From: an uncultured Alphaproteobacteria bacterium
GTDB lineage: Bacteria > Pseudomonadota > Alphaproteobacteria > Puniceispirillales > Puniceispirillaceae
Assembly: GCA_937924895.1 (NCBI GenBank)
Contig: CALEYP010000112.1
Coordinates: forward strand, 1-55,042
Reading direction: 5' to 3'
Length of the DNA: 55,042 nucleotides
The notes under the pieces are model-generated. The model saw only the letters and a list, made by a program, of their open reading frames with translations. It ran no database searches and had not been told where the DNA came from. This document shows, piece after piece, positions 9,004 to 17,279 of this stretch. The position numbers and the translations under genes are program-made. How positions within the stretch are numbered: the stretch's first letter is position 1; the number at the start of each line of letters is the position of its first letter.

Positions 9004-9411
9004 ATGACCACCCTGCCTACAAAATATATAGTCGCGGCGGCTTTAGTTGATGTTGATGGGCGTGTGTTATTGGCACAACGCCCCGATGATAAACCGATGG
9101 CAGGCTTATGGGAATTTCCTGGCGGCAAGATAGAAGCGGGGGAGACACCTGAAGCAGCTCTTATCAGAGAGCTACAAGAAGAGCTCTCAATCGATACGAA
9201 ATCTTCTTGTCTTGCCCCTCTTAGCTTTGCAAGTCACAGCTATGAGACATTTCATCTTGTCATGTTGCTTTATATTTGCCGTCGGTGGTGGGGCAGTCCT
9301 CAGCCGGTTGAAGGCGGTGCCTTGCAATGGGTCAGAGCCCCTCGGTTGCGCGATTTCGAGATGCCAGAGGCGAATATGCCGCTCGTGGCTGCCTTACAAG
9401 ATTTATTATAA
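9004..9411 (+). CDS. mutT: Nudix hydrolase, MutT-type 8-oxo-dGTP diphosphatase
   Basis: Likely removes 8-oxo-dGTP from the nucleotide pool. The 135 residues begin with the MutT-like VAAALVDVDGRVLLAQRP strand. The Nudix box is complete at residues 40-62, from GGKIEAGETPE through REL to EEL, with the catalytic Glu residues of REXXEE present. WEFPGG precedes the box as in MutT. It lies 5 nt after argJ and its stop codon abuts the stop codon of the opposing methyltransferase gene with no bases between them. Among Nudix enzymes exact substrates are hard to read from sequence; the length, WEFPGG and position after argJ favour MutT. Confidence 0.85.
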   Translation: MTTLPTKYIVAAALVDVDGRVLLAQRPDDKPMAGLWEFPGGKIEAGETPEAALIRELQEELSIDTKSSCLAPLSFASHSYETFHLVMLLYICRRWWGSPQPVEGGALQWVRAPRLRDFEMPEANMPLVAALQDLL

Positions 9412-10281
9412 TTAAAATAAATCTGTCATTGAGGATTTCGCAGAACCGGGGCGCAACGCTTTTGGCTGACTAGCATCAGGTGACCAGCCAGTCAGGCTGA
9501 TGAGTTCAAAACTCGCCGGGATCTGGCCATCCTCTGTGCCATATGTTTGGGTATAGATCTCAGCCGTCCGCATCATGACATCACGGCGTGTGAAAGATGA
9601 CCGCCGCCCTTGAAGGGCATTGCCTTCCCCCATTAATTTTAGCTCCGACATCAGGCGAAAGACTGACGAATAGGTCACTGTCAGCAATTCACTATCTGCG
9701 ACAGGCATTGCCAGGCCCGCGCGCTGCAACAACCCACCGACATCTTTGATATCTGCCATTGGCGCAATATGAGGGCTTACGCCGCCCATAATTTCTTCTT
9801 CGGCCTGCGTCATAGAGGCCCGTAATTCCTGCAAGGTTCGACCCCCACATAAAATGGCAAAGAAGAGGCCATCTGGATGAAGCTGGCGTGCCATTTGCTG
9901 AATTAGACCAGGTACGTCATTCACCTGATGCAAATATAATAGTGAAATGACAGCATCTGTTTTGGGAAGATCATCAGGAAGCCGCTCAACATCCATCATG
10001 CGTGCTTCGCCATAATGGGATGCTGCCGCCACACAAGACGGGGCAGGATCAAGGCTTAACACGCTACCAACTTTCTCATGGCCTCGCAGCGCCTGTGCGG
10101 CAAATCCATTATGCGAGCCGACATCTATCACATGCGAGAAATCACGACGAATGAGGCTAAGCCGTTCCACCAGACGGTCGACCGCGAGCTGATGCAGGAA
10201 ATCAACCTCTTGCATCCGTCCAGCATAACGCTCCCGCATATGGCAAATTTGGGCATTATTAAAAATCTGAGGTGCCTTCAT
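9412..10281 (-). CDS. class I SAM methyltransferase of the NDUFAF5/BioC-like group
   Basis: The 289-residue protein starts with the pattern PQIFNNAQICHMRERYAGR, found in alphaproteobacterial and mitochondrial NDUFAF5 proteins (arginine hydroxylation during complex I assembly in mitochondria). SAM motif I is VIDVGSHNGFAAQAL (51-65), the acidic post-I residue is in LSLDPAP, and motif II is DAVISLLYLHQVND. FAILCGGRTLQELRASM and YSSVFRLMSELKLMGEGNAL are also NDUFAF5-like. The bacterial role, possibly in respiratory complex I, is inferred. It converges with the mutT-type gene and diverges from comF. Confidence 0.8.
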   Translation of the reverse strand: MKAPQIFNNAQICHMRERYAGRMQEVDFLHQLAVDRLVERLSLIRRDFSHVIDVGSHNGFAAQALRGHEKVGSVLSLDPAPSCVAAASHYGEARMMDVERLPDDLPKTDAVISLLYLHQVNDVPGLIQQMARQLHPDGLFFAILCGGRTLQELRASMTQAEEEIMGGVSPHIAPMADIKDVGGLLQRAGLAMPVADSELLTVTYSSVFRLMSELKLMGEGNALQGRRSSFTRRDVMMRTAEIYTQTYGTEDGQIPASFELISLTGWSPDASQPKALRPGSAKSSMTDLF

Positions 10282-10337
10282 CTTTTCTTAATCTCTTATC
10301 TCTAGGATAGGCAAATACATGACTTGCGAGGGGCTTC

Positions 10338-11081
10338 ATGAAACCAGCCAATATATCTGCGTCTTTTACCTCTCTTACACGCTTTTTGATAGATAGGGTG
10401 ATCCCGCATCATTGTCCAATCTGTTATCGCGAAATGACACAAGCAGGCCTTTGCCATGTCTGTTGGCACAGCCTGACCTTTGTCAGCGAACCAATTTGCG
10501 AGAGCTGCGGCAGACAGCTTCCCTCATCAGGCCCTGTACGGCAATGCGGCGCCTGCCTTCATCATCCCCCCCTTTTATCTCAGATAAGAGCACCGCTTTA
10601 TTATGAGGGGGCGGGGCGTGATATTATTCTACAGGTAAAATATGCAGATAGGCTTGACCTCATCCCGGTTATTGCTCGCCTCATGCAAGATATAGCCACG
10701 CCCCTCATCACCGAATGCGATATGGTCATGCCTATCCCCTTACATCTTTGGCGGCGCCTCTCTCGTCGCTATAATCAATCAGCAGAGATAGCGCGTCATA
10801 TATGTCATCAGGCAGGCGCCCCAGAAAAATTAGTGACAGGGCATTTATTTAGGCAGCGCCATACAGCGTCCCTAGGCCGTTTTGGACTAGCCAAGCGCAA
10901 ACATATTTTGCAGCGTGCTTTTGCGGTGCGTGACACAACATACCCCCTTATAAAGGGCAAACATATCTTGCTCATTGATGATGTGATAACCACAGGCACA
11001 ACAATGGCCAGCGCTGCGCGGGTTTTGCGAAAAGCAGGGGCTGCTCGTATCAGTGGTTTATGTTTTTTACGAGTCAGATAG
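10338..11081 (+). CDS. ComF family phosphoribosyltransferase-like protein
   Basis: A 247-residue member of the ComF/GntX group. The N-terminal double zinc finger has Cys at 26, 29, 39, 42 and again at 54, 57, 70, 73 (CPIC, CHVC, CESC, CGAC). The C-terminal half is a type I phosphoribosyltransferase fold with the PRPP motif LLIDDVITTGTT (about 211-222). KYADRLDLIPVIARLM and RRYNQSAEIAR are typical family blocks. In transformable bacteria ComF helps DNA uptake; in alphaproteobacteria its role is unclear. It is followed by a glutaredoxin and a nitrilase-family gene in a conserved order. Confidence 0.9.
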   Translation: MKPANISASFTSLTRFLIDRVIPHHCPICYREMTQAGLCHVCWHSLTFVSEPICESCGRQLPSSGPVRQCGACLHHPPLLSQIRAPLYYEGAGRDIILQVKYADRLDLIPVIARLMQDIATPLITECDMVMPIPLHLWRRLSRRYNQSAEIARHICHQAGAPEKLVTGHLFRQRHTASLGRFGLAKRKHILQRAFAVRDTTYPLIKGKHILLIDDVITTGTTMASAARVLRKAGAARISGLCFLRVR

Positions 11082-11146
11082 CTTGCATAATGCCAGCCCG
11101 CGGCCCATATGAATGACAAAGTGATGCATTTGCGATGAGGATAGCG

Positions 11147-11410
11147 ATGGCTAAAGTTGAGATTTACACCACAATGATTTGTCCTTACTGCATTCGGGCA
11201 AAGCGATTGCTTGACCAAGAACAGATCAGCTATCACGAAATTGATGTCAGCGCCTCACGCCAGCTGCGCCAAGAAATGACACAGCGTTCTGGCGGCCGCA
11301 CCTCTGTGCCTCAGATTTTTATCAATGACATGCATGTGGGCGGCTCAGATGATTTAGCCGCCTTATATCATGCTGGGAACCTCCACAAATTGGTAGATTT
11401 ATCTGCGTGA
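11147..11410 (+). CDS. grxC: glutaredoxin 3
   Basis: Small dithiol oxidoreductase that reduces disulfides with glutathione. From the ATG at 11147 it has 87 residues, the usual GrxC size, and begins MAKVEIYTTMICPYC with active-site Cys12 and Cys15. The cis-Pro segment TSVPQIFIND and the GGSDDLAAL glutathione-binding loop are present. The start at 11147 is preferred to 11135 because GAGG sits 7 nt upstream of it and the family begins at this residue. It lies between comF and the nitrilase-like gene. Confidence 0.93.
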   Translation: MAKVEIYTTMICPYCIRAKRLLDQEQISYHEIDVSASRQLRQEMTQRSGGRTSVPQIFINDMHVGGSDDLAALYHAGNLHKLVDLSA

Positions 11411-11451
11411 GGACGCCATTGTGAGGCAGGGCGTTGAAAAGGACCAAGCCG

Positions 11452-12261
11452 ATGAGACTTGCCGCACTACAATATACATCGCGTGATGATATCGCTGTCA
11501 CAACAGATTGCGCAGCCAAGCTCATAGATGCAGCGGCTGGCGAAGGGGCAGACTTTATTGCCTTACCCGAATGTGCGAATTTCCTTAGCGCCTCGCGTGA
11601 GAGTCTGATGGCAAAAGCAGAACAAGAAGAGAGCGCTCTATTCCTCACGATGGCGCGAGACAAAGCGCGTCATCATGGATGCTGGCTCTCTGTGGGGTCG
11701 TGCCTCATGCGTCATGAAACCAGCGCCAAAATTGCAAACCGCCATTATGTGATTGCCCCCAATGGTGAGATTACCGCCCGCTACGATAAAATACACATGT
11801 TTGATGCCAATGTTGGTGATGGGAAACGCTATCGTGAGTCAGATCAGTTCGAAGCAGGAACCACGCCTGTTATGACAGAGATCGCCGGCCATAAAACGGG
11901 ATTGTCTATTTGTTATGATTTGCGATTTGCCGGCTTGTTCCATCACTATGCTAAATATGAGGCAGAGATGATTTTAACGCCTGCGGCCTTCACCAAAGTG
12001 ACAGGCGCGGCGCATTGGCATGTCCTACAGCGCAGCCGCGCCATTGAAACAGGGGCTTTTATCGTTGCCGCCGCTCAGACTGGTACCCATGATGATGGGC
12101 GGCAAACTTATGGCCATGCGCTCATTTGTGACCCTTGGGGGCGCATCCTAGCCGATGCTGGTCCCACAGGTGAGATGGCGCTGGCGACCATCGATTTTGC
12201 AGAGGTCGCACGCGCACGCCAAGCACTCAGCGCCTGGTCATCTCAGCATCATTTTGAATAA
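11452..12261 (+). CDS. carbon-nitrogen hydrolase of the Nit1/Nit2 group
   Basis: Nitrilase-superfamily amidase; the closest described members hydrolyse deaminated glutathione or omega-amides. The catalytic triad is Glu40 (in ALPECANFL), Lys113 (YDKIHMFD) and Cys154 (SICYDLRF). From the ATG at 11452 the protein has 269 residues; AAAGGA lies 9 nt before this start, whereas the in-frame start at 11434 has no site. AHWHVLQRSRAIETGAFIVAAAQ and DPWGRILADAG are standard nitrilase blocks. Its position after grxC fits glutathione metabolite repair, but the substrate is not proven by sequence. Confidence 0.88.
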   Translation: MRLAALQYTSRDDIAVTTDCAAKLIDAAAGEGADFIALPECANFLSASRESLMAKAEQEESALFLTMARDKARHHGCWLSVGSCLMRHETSAKIANRHYVIAPNGEITARYDKIHMFDANVGDGKRYRESDQFEAGTTPVMTEIAGHKTGLSICYDLRFAGLFHHYAKYEAEMILTPAAFTKVTGAAHWHVLQRSRAIETGAFIVAAAQTGTHDDGRQTYGHALICDPWGRILADAGPTGEMALATIDFAEVARARQALSAWSSQHHFE

Positions 12262-12275
12262 GTGGCTAAGACCTC

Positions 12276-13229
12276 TTACAGGCCTCTATCACCGATTGCG
12301 ATATATTTTGCCCGTCTATCAGCTTTCAGCGCGTCAGGAGACAATGACGCCATGTCATCTAATTGACGTTGCATATTATCGCCAAGGCTGGCAATCGCTG
12401 CTGTGACATCACGATGGGCGCCGCCAAGGGGCTCTTGGACAATCGCATCAATAACACCTAATTTTAGCATATCATTTGCTGTGAGGCGCAGAGCTTCTGC
12501 TGCTTTTTGGGCATAGTCTGATGACCGCCACAAAATCGAGGCGCATCCCTCTGGCGAGATGACCGAATAAACCGCATGTTCATACATCACCACACGGTTG
12601 GCAGTTGCCAATGCAATCGCACCGCCAGACCCACCTTCGCCCGTGATAGCTGTTACCATAGGTACAGATAAATTCAGACACGTTTGAATAGACCGTGCGA
12701 TCGCCTCTGCCTGCCCTCTTTCTTCTGCACCACGACCAGGATAAGCCCCGGCCGTATCAACAAATGTCAGGACTGGCAGGTTAAATTTATCCGCCAACTG
12801 CATAAGACGAATGGCTTTCCGATAGCCCTCTGGCCGCGCCATACCAAAATTGCGCTTAATCCGCTCTTCGGTATTTGCTCCCTTATCTGTGCCCATAATC
12901 ACAACATCTTGGCCACGGAATTTAGCTAGCCCACCAATGATAGCGTAATCTTCTGCAAAATTACGATCCCCAGCAAGCGGCATAAACTCATCAGTCAATT
13001 GATCGATTATTTGTGATAATTTTGGACGTTCAGGGTGACGCGCTACCTGTACCTTTTCCCACGGTCCAAGCTGGCTATAGGTTTGGGTTAGCTCTTTTTC
13101 GATACGCGTCTGTAATTTGCCAATTTCCTCAGCGATATTGATATCAGTCTCATCTGTGAGATGCCGCAACTCCTTGATCTTTCCTTCAAGGGCAGCGATT
13201 GGTTTTTCAAAATCAAGAAAATGGCTCAT
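12276..13229 (-). CDS. accA: acetyl-CoA carboxylase carboxyltransferase subunit alpha
   Basis: Alpha subunit of the carboxyltransferase that makes malonyl-CoA for fatty acid synthesis, working with AccD, AccB and AccC. The protein has 317 residues, the usual length. The start MSHFLDFEKPIAALEGKIKELR is the family N-terminus; the crotonase-like core has DLIDALADEF-type and GDKGANTEERIKRNFGMA blocks, TFVDTAGAYPGRGAEERGQ and TGEGGSGGAIALA, which binds acyl-CoA. It lies downstream of xerD on the same strand, a common alphaproteobacterial pair, with about 50 nt between them. Confidence 0.96.
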   Translation of the reverse strand: MSHFLDFEKPIAALEGKIKELRHLTDETDINIAEEIGKLQTRIEKELTQTYSQLGPWEKVQVARHPERPKLSQIIDQLTDEFMPLAGDRNFAEDYAIIGGLAKFRGQDVVIMGTDKGANTEERIKRNFGMARPEGYRKAIRLMQLADKFNLPVLTFVDTAGAYPGRGAEERGQAEAIARSIQTCLNLSVPMVTAITGEGGSGGAIALATANRVVMYEHAVYSVISPEGCASILWRSSDYAQKAAEALRLTANDMLKLGVIDAIVQEPLGGAHRDVTAAIASLGDNMQRQLDDMASLSPDALKADRRAKYIAIGDRGL

Positions 13230-13278
13230 AATCTGTAATCTCTATCGTCTATCAGCGTGATGGGTATTAGAGTTCTTA

Positions 13279-14211
13279 TCACTTTAGCGTACCATCACCC
13301 TTGCTGGCAAGAGGATGGGCAGAACTGACCAGCCCTTGCAGCCGATCATTCCGGGTTTTGGTGTAAATTTGAGTCGTTGAAATATCGGCATGGCCTAACA
13401 ATGTTTGCAGGCTGCGCAAATCAGCACCGCGATTTAACAAATGTGTGGCAAAGGCATGGCGCAATTTATGGGGACTCACCTTATGGGCCTCTATCTGCGC
13501 CAAATGCGCAATATTCTTTAACAGACGCGCGAAGCCTGTACGATGCATCCGCTTGCCCTTTGCCATAAAAAGGGCGTCTTCTGTGATATCAACCATATGC
13601 TGATCTCGCCACGCAAGCCAGAGCTGGACACGCTCTCTTGCTAGCTCTGTGAGAAGAACCAACCGCTCTCTGCCTCCCTTACCTTTGATGATTAACTGGT
13701 CAGTATGAGAGGTGATATCAGCACGATGCAAAGCCAATAATTCAGAGATGCGTAGCCCCGTTGCATAGAGCAATTCCAGCGCGGCAGACATCATCAGCGC
13801 CTGCCCCTCATCTGCTAGTTGAGCCGCAGCATCTATCAAGCGTGCCACCTCTTCCTCCGATAGGCTATCAGGCAGCTGGCGTTGTGTTTTGGGGCTATCT
13901 ATCCACGAGGTAGGATTATCATCTCGTAGCTGTTCTGATGAGAGAAACGCAAAAAACTGCCGCAAAGCAGACAGACGCCTAGCCGTTGTGCTAGCGGCTA
14001 ATTGCCGCTCATGCCAGTGATGAAGCAAGCCTCTGATATCTTCAGAAGTGGCAGCTGCCAAGGAAATACCACGCGCGAGGCACATCTCATCTGATTGGCG
14101 TAAATCATTTTCATAAGCTGTAATGGTCAGCGCCGCCGCCCCTGTTTCTGCAGCGAGAGCGGCCAAAAAAGCTGAGATATGGTCATGCTGATGGTCAGGA
14201 GTTCCCCCCAT
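13279..14211 (-). CDS. xerD: tyrosine recombinase XerD/XerC
   Basis: Site-specific recombinase that resolves chromosome dimers at dif. The 310 residues show a SAM-like core-binding domain (about 10-95, with LTITAYENDLRQ and RRLSALRQFFAFL) and a catalytic domain with Arg in ATGLRISELLAL, Lys in IKGKGGRERL, HKLRHAFATHLL, LGHADISTTQIYT and the Tyr nucleophile in the last motif. AAAGG precedes the ATG by 9 nt. The location before accA matches XerD-annotated genes in related bacteria, but XerC and XerD cannot be separated with certainty by eye. Confidence 0.9.
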   Translation of the reverse strand: MGGTPDHQHDHISAFLAALAAETGAAALTITAYENDLRQSDEMCLARGISLAAATSEDIRGLLHHWHERQLAASTTARRLSALRQFFAFLSSEQLRDDNPTSWIDSPKTQRQLPDSLSEEEVARLIDAAAQLADEGQALMMSAALELLYATGLRISELLALHRADITSHTDQLIIKGKGGRERLVLLTELARERVQLWLAWRDQHMVDITEDALFMAKGKRMHRTGFARLLKNIAHLAQIEAHKVSPHKLRHAFATHLLNRGADLRSLQTLLGHADISTTQIYTKTRNDRLQGLVSSAHPLASKGDGTLK

Positions 14212-14236
14212 GACTATAAGCCTTTCACTTATCTGT

Positions 14237-16258
14237 TTATGAGCGTGCTAAGACACGGTTTATAATATGGGCATCGATTGCCTCTTGGCGCAAGAGTGAT
14301 GCGACATCTGATAAACCGGCCTCTTGCAAAATCGCAATCACCTCTGCCATGTCACGCGGCGCAATCTGATGTAATGCCGTCTGTGACAGCGCAACACTAA
14401 TGATCAAGGCGGCCTCAGCTACCTGTTCCAACGCGGCTGCCTTGCGCGCGGCACGCAGGCCAAAGGCAGATAGCGGCTGGTAAGCTGGTTGAGATGAAGC
14501 TACGGCTTCCACATGAAGTGTCAGCCAATCTTGATTTACCGCCTCAGCAGCGATTAATGGCACCATATCACCAAGCCCAAGCGCGGCAGCAGCAGCCACA
14601 CGATCGGCGTCGCTGCTTTTGATATCACGCAAGACACGCACTTGGTCGGCGGTAATAATCGCACCGCCATCGGTTGGCATGGCGCCTAATGCATTATCAG
14701 TCAAAGCCATCATCACCGCATAGGCGGCTTGGTCATCTGCACCAAGAGAAGCAAGTGTTATATCATCCAGCGCGCGTTTCATAAGCGGCGCATAAAAGGG
14801 AAGCCATAGACGGCCGTGCCCCTCTGCAACTTCACGCTGGAATGCCTGGCTGATAAATAGCGCCATCTCGCTTGCGCCTGTCTCCGCCGTGCCATTATCT
14901 GCGGCGCCTTGTTGCGAAAGGGCCTTATGCAACGCGACATAAAGCTGGACAGAGCTGCTATCTGTTTGGGCTTCTAGCCGGCGCGCAATGGCCTTTAGCG
15001 GATCATCACTTTGGCGATCTGCGGCAAGAAACAGCTGGCGGGCGGCTTCTTGGTCAACCAAACCTGATTGCAAATTAGCCAGTGTGAGGAGATGACGCGC
15101 CTCATCGCTCATATAGCGCAAAGACCCAACGGCTTGGCGATAGCTTGTATCGATTTGCGCAATTTGTTCAGCTGTCACATCAATATAGGCAGCATCAAGC
15201 AGGATTAGATGCATAAGTGAGAGTTGTTCAGGATAATCTGGTAGGGGGACATCTCGGCCAAGAAGCCTGTCAACTAGCGCGAAAAATAGGTCATCCTCAA
15301 TAAGGCCAGAGGCTTTGAGAACATCCGCAGAAAAGGCCGCCATATTGCTATTGCCGGTGAGGATTTGGCACACCAAATGAGTTTGCTGCCAGAAGGGATC
15401 TAAAGATTGTGTGGCTTGCTCAGCCGCTTGCGCGCAGGCTTTGGCATCTTCACGCATCATCAGATCATAGAAAACTAACCATGTTCTCCATTCCTGCCAC
15501 TGTTCATCTTCAGGAAGCTGGCGAATAATTGCCGCAAGCGCATCAGACCGGCCTGCCTCTGCCAAAAATGACATACGTGCCTGCAAGAGCGCGGCAGGAT
15601 CCTCAGACGCCCCTTCCGGCGGGACAGCCTCGGCGGCAATGATATGCACTGTCATTTGACGCAACGCGTCTGACTCTTTTGAAAGACGCGCTTTGTCAAT
15701 CAGCAAGCGTGCCCGCGCGACATCTGTGCCCCGCCACATGAGGCTGTTCGTTGAGATGAGTGTTGTTGACCCCTTATCAATGCCAATTGATGCTAGTCCG
15801 ACATCTTTCACGGTGCGTCTCTCAATACGGGTAACCAAGGTCGGCGCGGTTTCGGCACGGGCCTCTGTCTCTGCTGCTGAGGCGTCCGCCTGACCTAGCT
15901 CAGCGGTGAGTGAGGGGCTAGCTGTATCGTCTGTGGCTTGCGGCTCTGATGCGATAGTGGTGGCCTTTACGCCTTGGCTTTCAGACGCATTATCAGCTGC
16001 TTCAAAGGCCTCAATAATGGATGTTAAATTGTCTTCGATAATGATGTCAGCGGGTGTGGTAACGGTCTCAACATTCGTAGATGCGCTGCCATTGTCAGCC
16101 TCTTCAACTACCACAAAACTCACATTTTCTTCACTGGTTGAGAGAATGGTCAAATCAACAGGCGTCTCTGCCTCTTGCGCCAAAACAAAAGAGGATGGGC
16201 CGAGTAAACAAGCCGTCCCTACCAGCAGAGAAGAAAGATGACGAGACACAAAAACCAT
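14237..16258 (-). CDS. large exported helical-repeat protein of unknown function
   Basis: This 673-residue protein has a clear signal peptide (RHLSSLLVGTACLLGPSSFVLA-type stretch, cleavage after VLA). Residues ~30-150 are a low-complexity Thr, Ala, Glu and Ser tract that looks disordered. The remainder is almost entirely alpha-helical with TPR/SEL-like periodicity, beginning with SLMWRGTDVARARLLIDKA and ending EVIAILQEAGLSDVASLLRQEAID. Few aromatic residues and no catalytic motif are visible. It lies between a 45-residue membrane protein and xerD, on the same strand. Proteins of similar make-up occur at this position in related alphaproteobacteria (from memory). A periplasmic scaffold or adaptor role is only a guess. 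Confidence 0.75.
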   Translation of the reverse strand: MVFVSRHLSSLLVGTACLLGPSSFVLAQEAETPVDLTILSTSEENVSFVVVEEADNGSASTNVETVTTPADIIIEDNLTSIIEAFEAADNASESQGVKATTIASEPQATDDTASPSLTAELGQADASAAETEARAETAPTLVTRIERRTVKDVGLASIGIDKGSTTLISTNSLMWRGTDVARARLLIDKARLSKESDALRQMTVHIIAAEAVPPEGASEDPAALLQARMSFLAEAGRSDALAAIIRQLPEDEQWQEWRTWLVFYDLMMREDAKACAQAAEQATQSLDPFWQQTHLVCQILTGNSNMAAFSADVLKASGLIEDDLFFALVDRLLGRDVPLPDYPEQLSLMHLILLDAAYIDVTAEQIAQIDTSYRQAVGSLRYMSDEARHLLTLANLQSGLVDQEAARQLFLAADRQSDDPLKAIARRLEAQTDSSSVQLYVALHKALSQQGAADNGTAETGASEMALFISQAFQREVAEGHGRLWLPFYAPLMKRALDDITLASLGADDQAAYAVMMALTDNALGAMPTDGGAIITADQVRVLRDIKSSDADRVAAAAALGLGDMVPLIAAEAVNQDWLTLHVEAVASSQPAYQPLSAFGLRAARKAAALEQVAEAALIISVALSQTALHQIAPRDMAEVIAILQEAGLSDVASLLRQEAIDAHIINRVLARS

Positions 16259-16306
16259 TACACTTACATCCTATGTGATAACCAGCGCTGGCCCCAGCGC
16301 TCTGCC

Positions 16307-16444
16307 TTATCGCGGCAATTGCTCATTTGGTATCACTTTCGATACCGTCTTTTCAGGCGCAGGGATCTGAACCGTTGATAAATAGCCCATTCCCAAAAGA
16401 CCAAGGGCAACAACAACCAAGAAAATAATTGCTGATTGTTTCAT
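16307..16444 (-). CDS. 45-residue single-span membrane protein
   Basis: The ATG at 16444 gives 45 residues: MKQSAIIFLVVVALGLLGMGY is a single hydrophobic segment with one Lys on its N-terminal side, followed by a short exported tail with IPAPEKTVSKVIPNE and a final PR. GAGGAAA lies 7 nt before this ATG; an in-frame upstream start at 16489 has only a weak site. It is the first gene of the minus-strand run that continues with the 673-residue exported protein (about 50 nt later), so the two may act together. A promoter and an exact hairpin lie upstream. No function is known to me. Confidence 0.65.
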   Translation of the reverse strand: MKQSAIIFLVVVALGLLGMGYLSTVQIPAPEKTVSKVIPNEQLPR

Positions 16445-16473
16445 GATATTTTCCTCACCAAATCCCATCACCT

Positions 16474-16496
16474 CTATTAATTTTGCCAATTAATAG
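16474..16496 (-). promoter_or_regulatory. perfect 9-bp hairpin/dyad in the small membrane protein leader
   Basis: CTATTAATT (16474-16482) and AATTAATAG (16488-16496) are exact inverted copies with a 5-nt loop. It lies between the predicted transcription start (near 16513) and the ribosome-binding site, so it could be an operator just downstream of the promoter or an AT-rich RNA hairpin. Confidence 0.5.
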
Positions 16497-16519
16497 TCGG
16501 TCGTATCACATGACATCGA

Positions 16520-16548
16520 ATTATGGCCTTAATTTGGCATTGTTGCAA
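16520..16548 (-). promoter_or_regulatory. promoter of the small membrane protein / exported protein operon
   Basis: Minus strand TTGCAA (16548-16543), 17-nt spacer, CATAAT (16525-16520). The -10 box matches the consensus at five of six bases. The predicted start near 16513 leaves a leader of about 70 nt. Confidence 0.5.
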
Positions 16549-16625
16549 AAGAAATAGCAAGAAAAGAGGCTGATATTCTATTGAATGACGTGTTTTGTGA
16601 CTATCTAAATCATATCAATCTTGGT

Positions 16626-16631
16626 TATAAT
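16626..16631 (+). promoter_or_regulatory. aroK -10 box
   Basis: An exact TATAAT about 50 nt before the aroK GTG start. No good -35 box is seen at the proper distance, so either an activator or a weak upstream element would be needed. Confidence 0.35.
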
Positions 16632-16681
16632 AAGGCCAGATTATTGCCGCATCACACCGCTTTGTTGTTAAGGTATCATTC

Positions 16682-17242
16682 GTGGAATTACAAAAACCAG
16701 TATTGCTCATTGGGTTAATGGGATCAGGCAAGACAGCAGTCGGACGCCTGATTGCCCAACAGCTAGGCTATGATTTTGCTGACTCTGATAAGGTAGTAGA
16801 AGACGAGGCTGGTCTGCGGATCACAGATATTTTTGACCTGTATGGCGAAGCAAAATTTCGAGATATGGAACATCGCATTATCTCGCGCCTTGTGACTGAG
16901 ACGCCGCAGATCATCTCCACTGGCGGTGGTGCTTTTACCCAAGCCAAAGTCAGAGACGCCGTTGCTGGTAAAGTGACAAGCCTGTGGCTGCGGGCAACGC
17001 CGGAAACACTTCTTTCACGCATGGATAACCTGTCAACGCGTCCATTATTAGCTGGCGATAATCCACTCGCCATTCTGCAGACGCTGCATGAGGCACGTTT
17101 TGATGATTATGCCAAGGCTGATATCATTGTCGATACAGATGGCCTATCCCTGCGGGCGGCAGCTGATAAAGTGATAGCTGCATTATCGGCCCATATGGCC
17201 GGCCCTGACACAGACGCTGCCTCATCAGATTTTACAAGATGA
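16682..17242 (+). CDS. aroK: shikimate kinase
   Basis: Phosphorylates shikimate at the 3-hydroxyl, in chorismate synthesis. The 186-residue protein starts at a GTG with AAGG about 8 nt upstream. Walker A is GLMGSGKT (11-18); the shikimate-binding DSDKVVEDEAG and the GGGAF block (STGGGAFTQAKV) are intact, as is the lid Arg in STRPLL. A short Ala/Asp/Thr-rich tail extends the C-terminus slightly beyond the common length. It is followed by aroB, the standard aroK-aroB order. Confidence 0.95.
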   Translation: MELQKPVLLIGLMGSGKTAVGRLIAQQLGYDFADSDKVVEDEAGLRITDIFDLYGEAKFRDMEHRIISRLVTETPQIISTGGGAFTQAKVRDAVAGKVTSLWLRATPETLLSRMDNLSTRPLLAGDNPLAILQTLHEARFDDYAKADIIVDTDGLSLRAAADKVIAALSAHMAGPDTDAASSDFTR

Positions 17243-17279
17243 CACCAGCTATGTTTTACTTCCTATTGAAGATAGACCT

